A program made the translations under genes and the position numbers. From positions 86,123-150,122 of the forward strand of contig JAWKNW010000014.1 of assembly GCA_041391505.1 (NCBI GenBank): a stretch of DNA of 64,000 nucleotides. Reading direction: 5' to 3'. Position 1 is the stretch's first letter. Each line of letters opens with the position of its first letter. The DNA comes from Rhodothermales bacterium. Lineage in GTDB: Bacteria; Bacteroidota; Rhodothermia; Rhodothermales; JAHQVL01. The notes beneath the pieces were generated by a model. The model did not search any database. It saw only the letters and a list, made by a program, of their open reading frames with translations, and was not told the origin of the DNA. Shown here piece after piece: positions 18,113 to 29,128 of the stretch.

Positions 18113-18706
18113 ATGGCTCGCTCGAAACGCCTCATCATCGGCCTCGGTAACCCGGGTGCCGAATACGCCGATACCCGGCACAACGTGGGTTTCATGGTCG
18201 TCGATGCCCTCGCAGCCTCGACCAAGACAACGCTCTCGATGGAGGCTGGTCCTGTCCTGATGGGATGGACCAGCCTCCGCGGCTTTTCTGTAGGCTTCGC
18301 CAAACCACTCACGTACATGAACCGGAGCGGCGGCGCGGTGAAGGGGCTCCTCAAGCGCCACCAGCTCGCGCCGGCCGATATGCTGGTCATTGTGGACGAC
18401 ATCCATCTCGATATGGGCGCGGTAAGAATCCGCCAGAAAGGGTCGTCGGGAGGACACAATGGAGTGCAGGATATTATAGATAGCCTCCAGACCACCGATT
18501 TCCCTAGGATCCGCATTGGTATTGGCAATGATTTTCCCCCGGGCAGGCAGGCCGATTATGTGTTATCGCCCTTCGCCGGAAGCGAACGGCCCGCGATCGA
18601 AGAAGCCGTACGCATCGCACACGATGCGGCGCGGGTTTTTGTCACCGACGGCATTGTGACCGTGATGAACAGATTTAATAGTCGATCCAGCGCGGAACGC
18701 GGGTGA
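18113..18706 (+). CDS. pth: Peptidyl-tRNA hydrolase
   Basis: The 197-residue enzyme releases tRNA from peptidyl-tRNA that drops off the ribosome. The active-site landmarks of bacterial Pth are all present: GLGNPGAEYADTRHNVGF (catalytic His), KPLTYMNRSGGAV, VDDIHLDMG (Asp) and GSSGGHNG. Length is normal. It is the last gene of the prs-rplY-pth group; a weak terminator-like hairpin follows at 18729. Confidence 0.96.
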   Translation: MARSKRLIIGLGNPGAEYADTRHNVGFMVVDALAASTKTTLSMEAGPVLMGWTSLRGFSVGFAKPLTYMNRSGGAVKGLLKRHQLAPADMLVIVDDIHLDMGAVRIRQKGSSGGHNGVQDIIDSLQTTDFPRIRIGIGNDFPPGRQADYVLSPFAGSERPAIEEAVRIAHDAARVFVTDGIVTVMNRFNSRSSAERG

Positions 18707-18728
18707 AGTTGCGAAAACAATATGCCAT

Positions 18729-18751
18729 AAGCGTTGTAAAAGCGCTTTTTT
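18729..18751 (+). terminator. Weak terminator-like hairpin after pth
   Basis: A short stem aagcg/cgctt (18729-18733 with 18743-18747) has a 9-nt loop and runs into T residues to 18751. Five base pairs make it weak, but the position between pth and hppA fits a terminator. Confidence 0.4.
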
Positions 18752-18841
18752 GTGCCTGAAAGCCCTATCGGGAATGTCCGACCATATGGTCTCGTATGGC
18801 GGCTCGCTGACGCATAGTTAAGGTTGATTCTGGTTTTTTTT

Positions 18842-20926
<2,085 letters not shown>

Positions 20927-20950
20927 CCCTTCCGGGTCTGGACAGGCTAT

Positions 20951-20993
20951 GAGGTCCGATGCATGTTCATTCATGGGTCGGACCTCTTTTTTT
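20951..20993 (+). terminator. Rho-independent terminator of hppA
   Basis: Stem gaggtccga (20951-20959) pairs with tcggacctc (20978-20986) and is followed by seven T residues. It starts 24 bp past the hppA stop. Confidence 0.92.
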
Positions 20994-21266
20994 GGTATGG
21001 TCTGGTGTTTGCCACCCCGCCTCCTGGGTAGGGTTCGTGGAGCCATGACCGCCCAACTTTTCGCGCGATGGGTCGTTTCAGCGGTCTCCATGAAACACTC
21101 GCCGGCTTTGGGTGTGGGTACTACCTGCCGGCGGGCGAACGACGTGCCGCGCGGCATGCGAATGCGATGAGCGCCGTTCCCTGGTTCGGCGTCAGTGATA
21201 GAAGACGATCGGTGCTTCGTAGCGATCGGTCAAATGCGGGAAACAGCCCGAAGGAGCGTATCTATT
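20994..21266. other. Intergenic region upstream of the E2 gene
   Basis: This stretch holds no supportable gene. The only recognisable element is the aaggag ribosome binding site at 21251-21256 of the following gene; short open frames here lack family features. A promoter for the E2 gene is expected but not identified. Confidence 0.6.
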
Positions 21267-22946
21267 ATGGCGAAGGTTGACGTGAAAATGCCCAAGATGG
21301 GCGAAAGCATCACCGAAGGCACGGTAATCGTCTGGCACAAGAAGCCCGGCGAGCGCATCGAGCTGGACGAGCCGCTGCTCGAAATCGGCACGGACAAGGT
21401 CGACACCGAGGTGCCGGCCTCTGCCGCCGGGGTGCTGCACCAGATCCTGGTCGAAGAAGGAGCCACCGTGGAGGTGGGCACCGTCATCGCCGTTATCGAA
21501 ACGGAAGCGGAGGCCGCCGTCGAGGCTGCCCCGGCTCCGGCGCCCGCGGCTCCGAAGGCCGAGCCCGTGGCCCCGAAGGCCGAGCCCGCGGCTCCGAAGG
21601 CCGAACCTGCCCCGCAGCCCGCGCCGGCCGCCGGCGGAGGCAAGGTTGTCGTGGTCATGCCCAAGATGGGTGAGAGCATCACGGAAGGGACGATCATCGC
21701 GTGGCACAAACAGCCCGGCGACGCCGTGGAGCTCGATGAGCCGCTGCTGGAGATCGGCACGGACAAGGTGGATACCGAGGTGCCGGCCGTCGCCGCGGGT
21801 ACGCTCGAACGCATCCTGGTGGCCGAGGGCGAGACGGTCGCGGTAGGCACCCAGCTCGCCATCATCGCCACCGGCGCTGGCGCCGCGGTGGAAGCCCCGG
21901 CGCCGGCTCCCGCGCCCCGCGCCGAGGCCTCGGGCGACGGCGCGCCGCCGGCCGCTCCCGCACCGACGCCCCGCGCGGTGGCTGCCCCGGTCGAGGCCGA
22001 AGAAGCAGCCGACGGCCGCTTCCTGTCCCCGCTGGTGCGCTCCATCGCGGAGAAAGAAGGCCTGACATCGGCCGAACTCGCCCGGATCGCCGGCAGCGGA
22101 CGCGACGGACGGATCACCAAAAAAGACATTCTCGCACACCTCGAGAACCGGCAGCAAGCGCCCGCCGCCGCACCCGCGCGCCCCGCGCCGGCGCCGGTGG
22201 TTGCTCCGTCGCGGACGGACGTGGTGGCCGGCGAGCGGGTGGAGATCGTCGAAATGGACCGCATGCGGCAGATCATCGCCGAGCACATGGTCCGCTCCAA
22301 AGCCACCTCCCCGCACGTCACGTCGTTTGCGGAGGTGGATGTGACCAACCTGGTGCAGCTGCGCGAGGCCAACAAACAGGCGTTCCAGGCGCGCGAGGGC
22401 ATCAAGCTGACCTTTACGCCGTTCATGGTGCAGGCGGCCGTCGAGGCGCTGCGTGAACATCCGATCCTCAATGCGTCGGTCGACGACAAGCGGATCATCA
22501 TGAAGAAGGATTTTCACATCGGCATCGCGGTGGCGATCGACGCGTCGCGGCTGGTCGTCCCGGTAATTCGCGACGCCGGCCAGAAAAACCTCGCCGGCCT
22601 GGCCCATGCGGCCAACGACCTCGCGACGCGCGCGCGCTCCAAGCGGCTCCAGCCCAACGACCTGCAGGGCGGGACGTTTACCGTGACGAACATCGGTTCC
22701 GTCGGCAGCCTGATGGGCACGCCGATCATCAACCAGCCCCAGGTGGCCATCCTGGCGACCGGCGCGATCAAGAAGCGCCCGGTGGTGCTGGAGGACCCGA
22801 AGCTCGGCGACGTTATTGCGATCCGTCACATGATGTACATCTCGCTCTCGTACGATCACCGGATCATCGACGGCGCGATGGCGGCCTCGTTCCTGCGCCA
22901 CTATGTCGGGATTATGGAGGGCCACGACCCCCGCGCCACGGTTTAA
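21267..22946 (+). CDS. 2-oxoacid dehydrogenase E2 (dihydrolipoyl acyltransferase) with two lipoyl domains
   Basis: The 559-residue core enzyme transfers acyl groups to CoA in the pyruvate, 2-oxoglutarate or branched-chain dehydrogenase complex. Two lipoyl domains carry lipoylated lysines at K44 and K167, each in EIGTDKVDTEVP. Ala/Pro-rich linkers separate them from a peripheral subunit-binding domain (about 252-290, SPLVRSIAEKEGL). The acyltransferase domain ends with SYDHRIIDG, catalytic H531. ATG 21267 has a good AAGGAG 10 bp upstream. E1 and E3 genes are not adjacent, so the substrate (succinyl or branched-chain rather than acetyl, by motif style) is uncertain. Confidence 0.93.
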   Translation: MAKVDVKMPKMGESITEGTVIVWHKKPGERIELDEPLLEIGTDKVDTEVPASAAGVLHQILVEEGATVEVGTVIAVIETEAEAAVEAAPAPAPAAPKAEPVAPKAEPAAPKAEPAPQPAPAAGGGKVVVVMPKMGESITEGTIIAWHKQPGDAVELDEPLLEIGTDKVDTEVPAVAAGTLERILVAEGETVAVGTQLAIIATGAGAAVEAPAPAPAPRAEASGDGAPPAAPAPTPRAVAAPVEAEEAADGRFLSPLVRSIAEKEGLTSAELARIAGSGRDGRITKKDILAHLENRQQAPAAAPARPAPAPVVAPSRTDVVAGERVEIVEMDRMRQIIAEHMVRSKATSPHVTSFAEVDVTNLVQLREANKQAFQAREGIKLTFTPFMVQAAVEALREHPILNASVDDKRIIMKKDFHIGIAVAIDASRLVVPVIRDAGQKNLAGLAHAANDLATRARSKRLQPNDLQGGTFTVTNIGSVGSLMGTPIINQPQVAILATGAIKKRPVVLEDPKLGDVIAIRHMMYISLSYDHRIIDGAMAASFLRHYVGIMEGHDPRATV

Positions 22947-22994
22947 CGCACTTTTTGTTCGGATTTCTGAATTCCGTTATTGAAAAAGTAAAAT

Positions 22995-23027
22995 AAACGC
23001 CGTTCCTTTGGGCCGGCGTTTTTTTTT
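22995..23027 (+). terminator. Rho-independent terminator of the E2 gene
   Basis: Stem aaacgccg (22995-23002) pairs with cggcgttt (23014-23021), loop 11 nt, and the last strand continues into a run of T residues to 23027. It starts 48 bp after the stop. Confidence 0.9.
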
Positions 23028-23109
23028 GCGCCTTCACGTCGGCAGGTCCCCGGGACCTCCGCCTCGTTCCAATGACGAACGCCGCGCCAGCAGCCCGCGG
23101 CAAGACTAC

Positions 23110-24057
23110 ATGGCCAAAACCACACCGGCAGAGACGTCCCTTAAGCTATCCGTGTCCGAACTCAATCGGCGCATCGAGGATTTTGTCAAGGAGTACCTGA
23201 AGGAGAAGAGCCCGGAAACGACGGGCACGTACCGTCGCTCCCTCAACGAGTTCGAGCGCTGGTTCGCGCGGGAGTCGGTCGACTTCCGTTTCGGCGTCGA
23301 CGATGTCGAGGCCTACAAGGCGTATCTGATGGGGGAGCGCGGGCTGCACCAGGTATCGGTATCGACCTATCTCACGGCGCTCCGCCGGCTCTGCCAGTAC
23401 CTGGTGGATATCGGCTTGCTGGGGGAAAACCCGGCCCGCTCGGTCAAGGGGAACCGGCGTCCCAACACCCATTCGCGCGCCGTGCTCACCCAGGGCGAGA
23501 TCGATCAGCTGATCGAGAAGATGGAGAACGTGTCGCAGATCGGCAAACGGGATGTGGCGCTGATCAACATGATGCTGTTCGCCGGCCTCAGCGAGATCGA
23601 ACTCATCCGGGCGAACGTGCAGGATCTGGAGCAGACGCTGCTCGGCTGGTTCCTGCGGGTTCAGGGCAAGGGGCGCACGGTCAAGGACCAGCAGGTGCCC
23701 ATCGATCCGCATGTGATGGAGCGGTTGCAGGACTACATGGCCACCCGTCAGCGCGTCCATCCGGACAATCCGCTGTTCGTGTCGCACGGTCACCGCTCGG
23801 AAGGCCAGCGCCTCAACACGCGCTCGGTCCGCAGCCGGATCAACCTGCATCTGAAGGACGCCGGCATCAAGCGTCGGGGCGTTACGCCGCACAGCCTCAC
23901 GCACACGGCCGCGCTGCTCTGGCTCAACAACGGCATGACGCTCGAGGAGGTCCGCCAGCGTATGCGGCACGGTACGCTGGAGACGACGATGATCTATTTC
24001 AAGAAGCAGGGGCTGCTCAATCTGGATCCCGAGGAGCTGAAAAAGCTCAACCTGTAG
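23110..24057 (+). CDS. Tyrosine-recombinase-like protein lacking both catalytic arginines
   Basis: The 315-residue protein has a SAM-like N-terminal core-binding domain (SPETTGTYRRSLNEFERWF) and a tyrosine recombinase catalytic fold like XerC/XerD. Present are the beta-strand Lys (K187, VQGKGRT), H261, H287 (RMRHGTLETT) and nucleophile Y296 (MIYFKK). However, box I reads FAGLSEIEL where the family has GLRxSEL, so Arg is replaced by S161. Box II reads HSLTHTAA where the family has HxLRHT, so Arg is replaced by T264. Both arginines stabilise the scissile phosphate, and such a protein would be expected to bind DNA but cleave poorly. No attachment sites or phage genes are adjacent. Confidence 0.85.
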   Translation: MAKTTPAETSLKLSVSELNRRIEDFVKEYLKEKSPETTGTYRRSLNEFERWFARESVDFRFGVDDVEAYKAYLMGERGLHQVSVSTYLTALRRLCQYLVDIGLLGENPARSVKGNRRPNTHSRAVLTQGEIDQLIEKMENVSQIGKRDVALINMMLFAGLSEIELIRANVQDLEQTLLGWFLRVQGKGRTVKDQQVPIDPHVMERLQDYMATRQRVHPDNPLFVSHGHRSEGQRLNTRSVRSRINLHLKDAGIKRRGVTPHSLTHTAALLWLNNGMTLEEVRQRMRHGTLETTMIYFKKQGLLNLDPEELKKLNL

Positions 24058-24177
24058 GCCGCATGAGGCGGCGCCGGCGGACGGTAACGGATCGTTTCGA
24101 GGTCCCGGATGGGTGCCGCAACCCCTTCATCGATCCCTGCGGGATGAACTCGTGGGCCGGTCGGATACGTAGCTTTT

Positions 24178-24930
24178 GTGATTGACGACCCCATTTTTTA
24201 CCTGATCGCCATCGTTGCCATCCTGATATCGGGCATCGCCAAAAGCGGGTTCGGCGGAGGGCTCGGCATCCTGGCGGTTCCGTTGATGGCGCTCCGCGTC
24301 GAGCCCGGGCGGGCGGCGGCCATCCTGCTCCCCATTCTTTGCGTGATGGATGCCGTGAACATCTGGCATTACCGCAAGAGCTGGGATCCCGCGAACATCA
24401 AGATCATGCTGCCGGCGGGGCTGCTCGGCGTGTTGATCGGGGCCTTCACGTTCCGTTACCTGTCGGACGCGCACATCCGCATCCTGATCGGCCTCATCGC
24501 CATCGTGTTCTCGATCAACTTTCTCCGGAAGCGGGATGCCGACGCGCCGGCGCGCGGCCCGAGCGTCGCGCGGGGCACCTTCTGGGGGTTGATCGCGGGC
24601 TTCGTGAGCTTCGGGGTGCATGCCGGCGGCCCGCCGGCGAACGTCTACCTTCTGCCGCAGCGCCTCCCCAAATCGCTCTTCGTCGGCACGCTCGTGGTCA
24701 TGTTCACGATCATCAACTTCGTGAAACTGGTGCCCTACGCCATGCTCGGCCAGCTGAGCGCGAGTAACATGTCCACCTCCCTGATCCTGTCGCCGCTGGC
24801 GCCGCTCGGCGTCTGGCTGGGGCTTCGGCTGCATGCCGTGGTCGACGAGCGGTGGTTTTATCCGCTCGTGTACGCCTTCCTGTTCATGACCGGCGTCAAG
24901 TTGCTCTACGACGGCCTTTCCGGGCTCTGA
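24178..24930 (+). CDS. TauE/SafE-family sulfite/sulfonate exporter-like membrane protein
   Basis: The protein has about 250 residues and roughly eight hydrophobic segments in the two-fold TauE/SafE arrangement, with GFGGGLGILAVPLMAL near the start and the second-half counterpart GFVSFGVHAGGPPANVYLLPQ. Family members move sulfite, sulfoacetate or related anions out of the cell. The start taken is the GTG at 24178; no good Shine-Dalgarno sequence is seen. It stands alone between the recombinase-like gene and umuC, so the substrate cannot be inferred from context. Confidence 0.83.
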   Translation: MIDDPIFYLIAIVAILISGIAKSGFGGGLGILAVPLMALRVEPGRAAAILLPILCVMDAVNIWHYRKSWDPANIKIMLPAGLLGVLIGAFTFRYLSDAHIRILIGLIAIVFSINFLRKRDADAPARGPSVARGTFWGLIAGFVSFGVHAGGPPANVYLLPQRLPKSLFVGTLVVMFTIINFVKLVPYAMLGQLSASNMSTSLILSPLAPLGVWLGLRLHAVVDERWFYPLVYAFLFMTGVKLLYDGLSGL

Positions 24931-24971
24931 AATCGGGAACGCAGAAGATGTGTGCGAGGTATGTGTGATGG

Positions 24972-26291
24972 ATGCCGGACGATCGCGTGAGACTCGGCAT
25001 TGGAGGAGGATTTGAGGAAGACAGCAACATCTCTTTTTCAACCGGGGATACGGTGCGGTACGCGCTCGTCGATTGCAACAATTTCTACGTCTCCTGTGAG
25101 CGGGTTTTTCGGCCGGAGCTGAACGGCCGGCCGGTTGTCGTATTGTCCAACAACGACGGGTGCGTCATCTCGCGTTCGTCCGAGGCCAAGGCGCTGGGGA
25201 TCGCGATGGGTGCGCCGTATTTCCAGATCCGGAAAGAGCTGGAAAAGGCCGGCGTGGCGGTTTTTTCGTCGAACTACGCGCTCTACGGCGATATGTCGGC
25301 CCGGGTGATGAGCGTGCTGGGCGCGTACACGCCCGAGATCGATGTGTATTCGATCGACGAAGCCTTTCTCGAGCTTCCCGACGGGGCGGACGCCGCGGAA
25401 GTGCGCGAGGCGGTGTGGCAGCATACCGGAATCCCCGTCTCGATCGGCGTGGGGCCCACGCGGACGCTGGCGAAAATCGCAAACCGACGCGCGAAGGGCG
25501 GGCCGGCGGGGGGATCCTACGAGCTTCCGACGGGATCCCAGCTCGATGCGATCCTCGCGGAGACGCCCATCGAGGGCGTGTGGGGCATCGGCCGGCGGTG
25601 GACGCGTCTGCTCCGGAAGGAACGCATCGCGAACGCGCTGGCGCTGCGCGACCAGCCGGATGCCTGGGTGCGCAAGCACCTCTCGGTGGTGGGGTTGCGG
25701 ACCGCGCACGAACTGCGTGGCCGGCCCTGCATCCGGATGGAAGATCAACCCGCCCGCCAGCGCAGCAAGATGTGCACGCGGTCGTTCAAGCGGCCGGTGA
25801 GCGAGATCGGGGAGCTTCAGGAAGCCGTCGCCCTCTTCGCCTCCCGCGCGGCCGAGAAGCTGCGGCGCGAGCGGCTCGCGGCGTCGATGATGCAGGTGTA
25901 TATCACGACGAAGCGGCACGGCGCCGGCCCATCCTACACCAACAGCACCACCGTGACCCTGCCGGCGCCCACGGATTATACGCCCACGTTCGTGCAGCAG
26001 GCCCACGCCGCGCTCGCCCGCATCTACAAACCGGGCTATCCCTACCGGAAGGCGGGCATCTGTCTGTTCGGCCTGACGGCCGGCGGCGCCCTCCAGCAGG
26101 ATCTCTTTGCGCCGCGCTGCACGCGGAACGACACCGCGCTCATGCAGGCCATGGATGCGCTGAACCAGCGGTATGGCCGGGGGACGCTCTTCCTCGCCGC
26201 CGAGGGCATCGAAAAGCCGTGGGACATGCGGCAGGACTTCCTTTCGCCGCACTATACCACGCGGTGGGATGATTTGATGGCGGTGCGGTAG
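24972..26291 (+). CDS. umuC: Y-family DNA polymerase, UmuC-like (Pol V catalytic subunit)
   Basis: Translesion polymerase motifs are clear: ALVDCNNFYVSCERVF with the first metal Asp, VYSIDEAFLEL with the Asp-Glu pair, and SIGVGPTRTLAKIANRRAK. The C-terminal part (ITTKRHGAGPSYTNSTTV) is UmuC/ImpB little-finger like. From the ATG at 24972 the protein is 439 residues; the conserved part begins after the GTG at 25053, which would give 412 residues, about the usual UmuC size. A purine-rich ggaggagga at 25002-25010 lies between the two. No umuD gene is next to it, so an accessory protease-like subunit must come from elsewhere if the enzyme works as Pol V. Confidence 0.92.
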   Translation: MPDDRVRLGIGGGFEEDSNISFSTGDTVRYALVDCNNFYVSCERVFRPELNGRPVVVLSNNDGCVISRSSEAKALGIAMGAPYFQIRKELEKAGVAVFSSNYALYGDMSARVMSVLGAYTPEIDVYSIDEAFLELPDGADAAEVREAVWQHTGIPVSIGVGPTRTLAKIANRRAKGGPAGGSYELPTGSQLDAILAETPIEGVWGIGRRWTRLLRKERIANALALRDQPDAWVRKHLSVVGLRTAHELRGRPCIRMEDQPARQRSKMCTRSFKRPVSEIGELQEAVALFASRAAEKLRRERLAASMMQVYITTKRHGAGPSYTNSTTVTLPAPTDYTPTFVQQAHAALARIYKPGYPYRKAGICLFGLTAGGALQQDLFAPRCTRNDTALMQAMDALNQRYGRGTLFLAAEGIEKPWDMRQDFLSPHYTTRWDDLMAVR

Positions 26292-26366
26292 GGCGCGGAA
26301 CCGAATCGGTCAGAAGTGATCATACGACTATTCCGATTCACCCCCCAGCATCCCTGTTATCCGACC

Positions 26367-27458
26367 ATGCCTCACTATTCCCGCCGTGATTTTCTCAAGA
26401 CGGCCGCCGCCGGCGCGGCCGTGGCCGGCCTTCCGGCTTTGCGCCCCATCGAACGCACCCGCTCGGCCGACTCGCTCGGCATCGCGCTGGTCGGGCTCGG
26501 CTACTATAGCACCGATTTGCTGGCGCCCGCGCTGCAGGAGACGACGAACGTCCATCTCGCCGGCATCGTGACGGGGACGCCGGCCAAGGCGAAAGCCTGG
26601 CAGGAGAAATACGCGATCCCGCAGCGGAATATCTACTCGTACGAGACCTTCGACAAGATCGCGGACAATCCCGACATCGACATCATCTATGTGGTGCTGC
26701 CGAATGTCATGCACAGGGAGTATGTCGTGCGGGCGGCTCGCGCCGGCAAACATGTCATCTGCGAAAAACCGATGGCCATCACGGAAGCCGAATGCGCCAC
26801 GATGATCGAGGCGTGCGACCGGGCCGGCGTGACGCTTTCGATCGGGTACCGGATGCAGTACGAACCCACGACCCAGCACGTGATGCGCAATGCCCGGGAG
26901 AAAACGCACGGCGCCGTGCAGTTCGTGACCGCCGGCTCGGGCTATCGCGAGGGGCGGCCGGACAACTGGAAGGTGAAGAAGGCGATGGGGGGCGGCGCCA
27001 TGATGGACATGGGCGTGTATTCGCTGCAGGCGTGCCGCTACGCCGCCGGCGAGGAGCCCGTCTCGGTATCCGCCCAGACGTTCACCACGCGTCCGCAGAT
27101 CTTCAAGGACGTGGACGAAATCACCGCGTTCCAGCTGCAATTCCCGAGCGGCGCCGTCGCCAACGCCCATACCAGCTTCGCAAACAGCATGAATCACCTC
27201 GAAGTGCGCTACGAGCGGGGATGGCTCAAGCTGGATCCGTTCCAGGCCTATGGAGGCATCAAGGGCTCGACGCACGAGGGGCCGCTCAACTACCCGCAGC
27301 GCAACCAGCAGGCAACGCAGATGGACGAGGTGGCGGACTGTATCGTCAACAAGAAGCCCATGCGCGTCCCCGGCGAAGAAGGGATGCGGGACATGCGCAT
27401 CGTCGAGGCCATCTACCGATCGATTGCCGCCGGCGGGACGAGGATTAAGCTGGGATGA
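26367..27458 (+). CDS. Tat-exported Gfo/Idh/MocA-family oxidoreductase
   Basis: The start at 26367 gives 363 residues with a twin-arginine signal (HYSRRDFLKTAAAGAAVAG). The Rossmann fold follows (IALVGLGYYSTD) and the conserved lysine motif is CEKPMAITEAE. The C-terminal substrate domain includes GGGAMMDMGVYSLQ, close to glucose-fructose oxidoreductase, a periplasmic enzyme with tightly bound NADP. That activity is possible but not proven. It is convergent with the other Gfo/Idh gene at 27800, and the intervening 341 bp are entirely repeat. Confidence 0.88.
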   Translation: MPHYSRRDFLKTAAAGAAVAGLPALRPIERTRSADSLGIALVGLGYYSTDLLAPALQETTNVHLAGIVTGTPAKAKAWQEKYAIPQRNIYSYETFDKIADNPDIDIIYVVLPNVMHREYVVRAARAGKHVICEKPMAITEAECATMIEACDRAGVTLSIGYRMQYEPTTQHVMRNAREKTHGAVQFVTAGSGYREGRPDNWKVKKAMGGGAMMDMGVYSLQACRYAAGEEPVSVSAQTFTTRPQIFKDVDEITAFQLQFPSGAVANAHTSFANSMNHLEVRYERGWLKLDPFQAYGGIKGSTHEGPLNYPQRNQQATQMDEVADCIVNKKPMRVPGEEGMRDMRIVEAIYRSIAAGGTRIKLG

Positions 27459-27695
27459 GCGCCCGTTGGGCGCGGTTGTGGCGCCCTTTGGGCGCGGTCA
27501 TTGGTCATGGCGCCCTTTGGGCGCGGTCATTGGTCATGGCGCCCTTTGGGCGCGGTCATTGGTCATGGCGCCCGTTGGGCGCGGTCATTGGGCATGAACG
27601 ACCGGAGGTCGTGTCATGAGCGCCCGTTGGGCGCGGTCATTGGACATTGGTCATCGGGCACTGTGCATGGGGAACCTGCCTGGAGCGACGCGTTC
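27457..27695. repeat. Tandem 29-bp palindrome-bearing repeats plus spacer (locus E, part 1)
   Basis: Three identical 29-bp units run from 27480 to 27566, followed by a variant (27567-27595). Each has a palindrome gcgccctttgggcgc and a tail ggtcattggtcat. Flanking degenerate units carry gcgcccgttgggcgc (27457-27479 and from 27618) or acgaccggaggtcgt (27596-27617). The first unit overlaps the TGA of the upstream gene. The last runs through heptamer-spaced ggtcatt/ggacatt/ggtcatc into the spacer shared with locus D. Confidence 0.88.
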
Positions 27696-27793
27696 GACCA
27701 GTGACCAGTGACCAGTGACCAGTGACCAGTGACCAGTGACCAGTGACCAGTGACCAGTGACCAGTGACCAGTGACCAGTGACCAGTGACCAGT
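27696..27793. repeat. Heptamer tandem array gaccagt x14 (locus E, part 2)
   Basis: Fourteen perfect gaccagt copies are followed by a variant gaccgct that runs into the stop codon of the minus-strand oxidoreductase at 27800. With the left heptamers (ggtcatt, ggacatt, gggcact) it can form a long imperfect hairpin between two convergent genes. A tract of this kind is expected to vary in copy number. Confidence 0.93.
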
Positions 27794-27799
27794 GACCGC

Positions 27800-29128
27800 T
27801 CACACGGTCGGTTCCCAGCCTGGTTCGTACTCGCGGCCCCACATCTGCTTCATGATCGTGTCGTTTTTGACGTGGCCGTTGGTCGGGTCGCATTCCAGGG
27901 TCATGCCTGTGTACTGGGCGACATTGCCCAGGTGGCAGAGCAGGACGCTCTTGTGGCCGGTTTCGATGGGGGTGTTGAGCATCTTGCCGTCGGTGACCCC
28001 GTCCACGAAGTTCCTGATGTGGATGTCGGTGAGGCCGTCGGCGCCTACGGTATTGAGGGCGTTGGTGGTTTCCTTGCGCATGCGGCGCTTGATCTCCTTG
28101 CCGGCCAGGTCGTAGACGATGTAGCCTTCACGGTCCAGCAGGACGGTGCCTTCCGTGCCGTGGATCGTCGATCCGCGGCCGCGGTCGTAGAACGGCATCC
28201 CGTTGCAGCTGCGGCCTTCCCAGGTGATGGATTTGCCGCCGGCGAAGTCGAAGGACATCACCTGCGTGTCGTAGAACTCCCAGTCGTCGTTGAAGTGGTA
28301 GCGGCCGCCGGAGGAGGTGACGCGGGTCGGGTAATCGACGCCAAGCGCCCAGCGGCAGACATCGACTTCATGCGTCCCGTTGTTCAGCGCTTCACCCGTT
28401 CCCCAGTGCCAGAACCAGTGCCAGTTGTAGTGGATGAGATTGTCCTGGTAAGGCCGGCGCGGTGCCGGACCCTGCCATAGCTCGTAGTCGAGCCAGGAGG
28501 GCACTTCGGCGATCTTGCCCTTGCCGATGGAGCCGCGGGTGTTGGCGTACCAGCATTTGGCGTAGCGAGCCTCGCCGATCAGCCCCTCGCGGATCGCCTG
28601 GATCACTTCGATCGACTCCGGCGCCGACCGCTGCTGGGTGCCCATCTGGACGACCTTGCCGTATTTCTTCTGGGCGGCGATCAGGAGTTCGCCTTCGCGC
28701 GGGTTCTGGCCGCACGGTTTTTCGACGTAGACGTTTTTTCCGGCCTGCAGGGCCATCAGCGCCGCCGGCGTGTGCCAGTGGTCCGGCGCCGCGATGACGA
28801 GGGCGTCGATGTCGTTGCCGTCCAGCAGGGTCCGGAAATCCTTTACGCCCTTCGGCTCGCGGTCCTGGCGCTCACGCACATCCTTGACCGCCTTCGCGAT
28901 CGCGCGCTCGTCGACATCGCAGATAAAACCGACTTCAGCCCCCGGCGTCAGCGCGAACGAATTGGCCAGCGCGCCGCCCCGGCCGTTCACGCCCATGACG
29001 GCGACGACGAGTTTGGCGTTCGGCGATGCGGGGCGTCGCAGGCCCTGCAGGGGACCGGTCAGGCCCAGCCCGAGGCCGGCGGCTGCGGCGGTCTTGACAA
29101 ATGTGCGGCGATCGACGGGTTGCGACAT
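27800..29128 (-). CDS. Tat-exported Gfo/Idh/MocA-family oxidoreductase
   Basis: The start at 29128 (preceded by AGAGGTCACCC, a good ribosome binding site) gives 442 residues. The Tat signal is PVDRRTFVKTAAAAGLGLG. NAD-binding follows (VAVMGVNGRGGAL), then APDHWHTPAALMALQAGKNV and the catalytic-lysine motif VEKPCGQNPREGE. HYNWHWFWHWGTGE and NNGTHEVDVCRWALG are typical of the large group of secreted Gfo/Idh/MocA proteins in Planctomycetota and Bacteroidota. The reaction is unknown; oxidation of a sugar or polyol is the family norm. The last codons abut the heptamer array of locus E. Confidence 0.88.
   Translation of the reverse strand: MSQPVDRRTFVKTAAAAGLGLGLTGPLQGLRRPASPNAKLVVAVMGVNGRGGALANSFALTPGAEVGFICDVDERAIAKAVKDVRERQDREPKGVKDFRTLLDGNDIDALVIAAPDHWHTPAALMALQAGKNVYVEKPCGQNPREGELLIAAQKKYGKVVQMGTQQRSAPESIEVIQAIREGLIGEARYAKCWYANTRGSIGKGKIAEVPSWLDYELWQGPAPRRPYQDNLIHYNWHWFWHWGTGEALNNGTHEVDVCRWALGVDYPTRVTSSGGRYHFNDDWEFYDTQVMSFDFAGGKSITWEGRSCNGMPFYDRGRGSTIHGTEGTVLLDREGYIVYDLAGKEIKRRMRKETTNALNTVGADGLTDIHIRNFVDGVTDGKMLNTPIETGHKSVLLCHLGNVAQYTGMTLECDPTNGHVKNDTIMKQMWGREYEPGWEPTV

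Noticed and set aside
23110..24057. Evidence for a prophage or integrative element
   Set aside because: Only a recombinase-like gene is present, its catalytic arginines are missing, and no attachment repeats or phage genes flank it.
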